NCBI GenBank assembly: GCA_037447655.1
Contig: JBBHKE010001656.1
Coordinates: 1-64,000 of the forward strand
Reading direction: 5' to 3'
DNA: 64,000 nucleotides
DNA from: Zygnema cylindricum
Taxonomy: Eukaryota; Streptophyta; Zygnematophyceae; Zygnematales; Zygnemataceae
The notes under the pieces are model-generated. The model ran no database searches. It was not told the origin of the DNA and saw nothing but the letters and a program-made list of their open reading frames with translations. Positions 63,184 through 64,000 of the stretch are shown in pieces. Positions within the stretch are counted from its first letter, which is position 1; each line of letters starts with the position of its first letter. A program made the position numbers and the translations under genes.

Positions 63184-64000
63184 TGTTGCTTTGGAAAATA
63201 TAGTTTCGTGCGTACGCAACATTTCGTGCGTACATCATAAGGTGTAGTGTGAAGGTTTGCATGGATTCGCGGATTGGGTGAGCAAACGTGCGGATAAAAT
63301 TAAAGTGACGCGAACAAGCGTTGTGAAATGGACGGCGGATAGCAAAGCGATCCGATTGGAAATAATTAGTAATGTTTGAAATGTAACATAATAAGACAAA
63401 TTTCAACAGTTGTTGTACAAGCGTGAAGTTACGAGAACACGTTTTAGTGTGGTATGTAAGTCCGAAGGGAGTACACGGGCTGAATACACTATAGGCACAC
63501 GTGTCGGTCCGTGGGGAAGTGTTGAGTTGGTTGACAAAGTACATATTTACTTGAGGGACTTGATTTACACGTGGAGGTTAATCTTCGTCGATGAATGAAT
63601 ACGCGGATGGCGGACGGAGTTTGCCGTCATTTTTGGAAGAGAAATATTGACCGAACCCTCACTTTGTAGACTAGCTTTGACTGCGTATTTTAGTTGCGGC
63701 TAAGGTTTAGGATTGATGTAAATACTTGTACGGTAGATGGCGGGGTTTATTTTGATTAATGTTTAGTGTACCGACACACCACGGTAGTTGTGGTACAGTG
63801 TAGATCAGCTGTAGGTTCACTTTGTATATGTAGGACTTAGTCATTTTTGGACTTAGGAACTTTTGGACAGAAACTGTATTCTGCTCCTTTTTGGGAATTT
63901 AATCTGAGAATTGCTCTCATTTCTATTGGCATAATTATCTGAAATTTTGCATATGTGTTCCTCCTTGAATTGGTAATTCTGTGGCAAATATTCAGAGCTA
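63184..64000 (+). repeat. Family 4-like LTR, truncated by the window end
   Basis: It starts TGTTGCTTTGGAAAATATAG and GTTTCGTGCGTACGC, contains GCACACGTGTCGGTCC (63495-63510) and the CTCCTTTTTGGGAATTT block also seen in the 58556 LTR. The end lies outside the window. Confidence 0.75.

Overview
The window is eukaryotic nuclear DNA that is mostly transposon. About 85-90% of it is LTR retrotransposon of the Ty1/copia superfamily (order gag zinc knuckle, protease, integrase, reverse transcriptase, RNase H), in whole, solo, truncated and nested copies on both strands. Three hAT-type DNA elements (48.8-51.9 kb) lie beside the only convincing host gene, a spliced type II membrane glycosyltransferase at 52.0-55.0 kb with a 424-N assembly gap in its first intron.

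The most important property is the genetic code. TAA and TAG occur repeatedly at positions where related copies in this window carry CAA or CAG, and one TAA lies in the glycosyltransferase between well-kept motifs. In-frame TGA is much rarer, and several elements end in TGA. I infer TAA/TAG = glutamine with TGA as stop. This code is known in some ulvophyte green algae (Dasycladales, Cladophorales, Trentepohliales), many ciliates and a few other protists. Spliced GT-AG introns, copia and hAT elements, and primer sites matching a plant-type initiator tRNA-Met anticodon arm favour a green alga, but I cannot name the species.

Retroelement families. Family 1: LTR about 1.04 kb, starts TGTTGTAATTTATAAATC, ends GTAGAACAACA. 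Family 2: LTR about 0.96-1.1 kb, starts TGTTGAAA, carries an antisense tRNA-like sequence. Family 3: LTR about 1 kb, starts TGTTGTTTTGGAAACC, ends CAAATCAACA. Family 4: LTR about 1.07 kb, starts TGTTG-TTTGAAAACTTAG, ends GACAACA. All have 5-bp target duplications where intact, a GGGGAG-type polypurine tract, and (Families 1-3) a primer site complementary to the anticodon arm of tRNA-iMet. In Families 1-3 the gag frame appears to start inside the U5 part of the LTR.

Layout: 1-0.5 kb unknown dispersed repeat; 1.2-2.7 kb 3' end of a Family 2 copy; 2.7-8.9 kb a Family 2 RNase H gene split by a Family 4-type element (2802-8426); 9.1-19.2 kb a minus-strand Family 2 element whose LTR is split by a Family 3 element (9525-15685); 19.2-25.5 kb a plus-strand Family 2 element with a rearranged reverse transcriptase; 25.5-27.7 kb Family 3/4 remnants; 27.7-42.2 kb a nested stack (Family 3-like gag, then Family 2, then Family 1, then Family 2); 42.5-48.7 kb a young Family 1 element; 48.8-51.9 kb three hAT-type elements; 52.0-55.0 kb the glycosyltransferase gene; 55-56.2 kb purine and pyrimidine tracts; 56.2-60 kb Family 2 remnants with a Family 4 solo LTR; 60-63.2 kb degenerate coding-like DNA and an integrase fragment; 63.2 kb to the end a Family 4 LTR.

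No rRNA gene, canonical tRNA gene, CRISPR array or bacterial-type operon was seen. Many retroelement boundaries are exact because both LTR ends and the target duplications can be read; boundaries of degenerate pieces are approximate.
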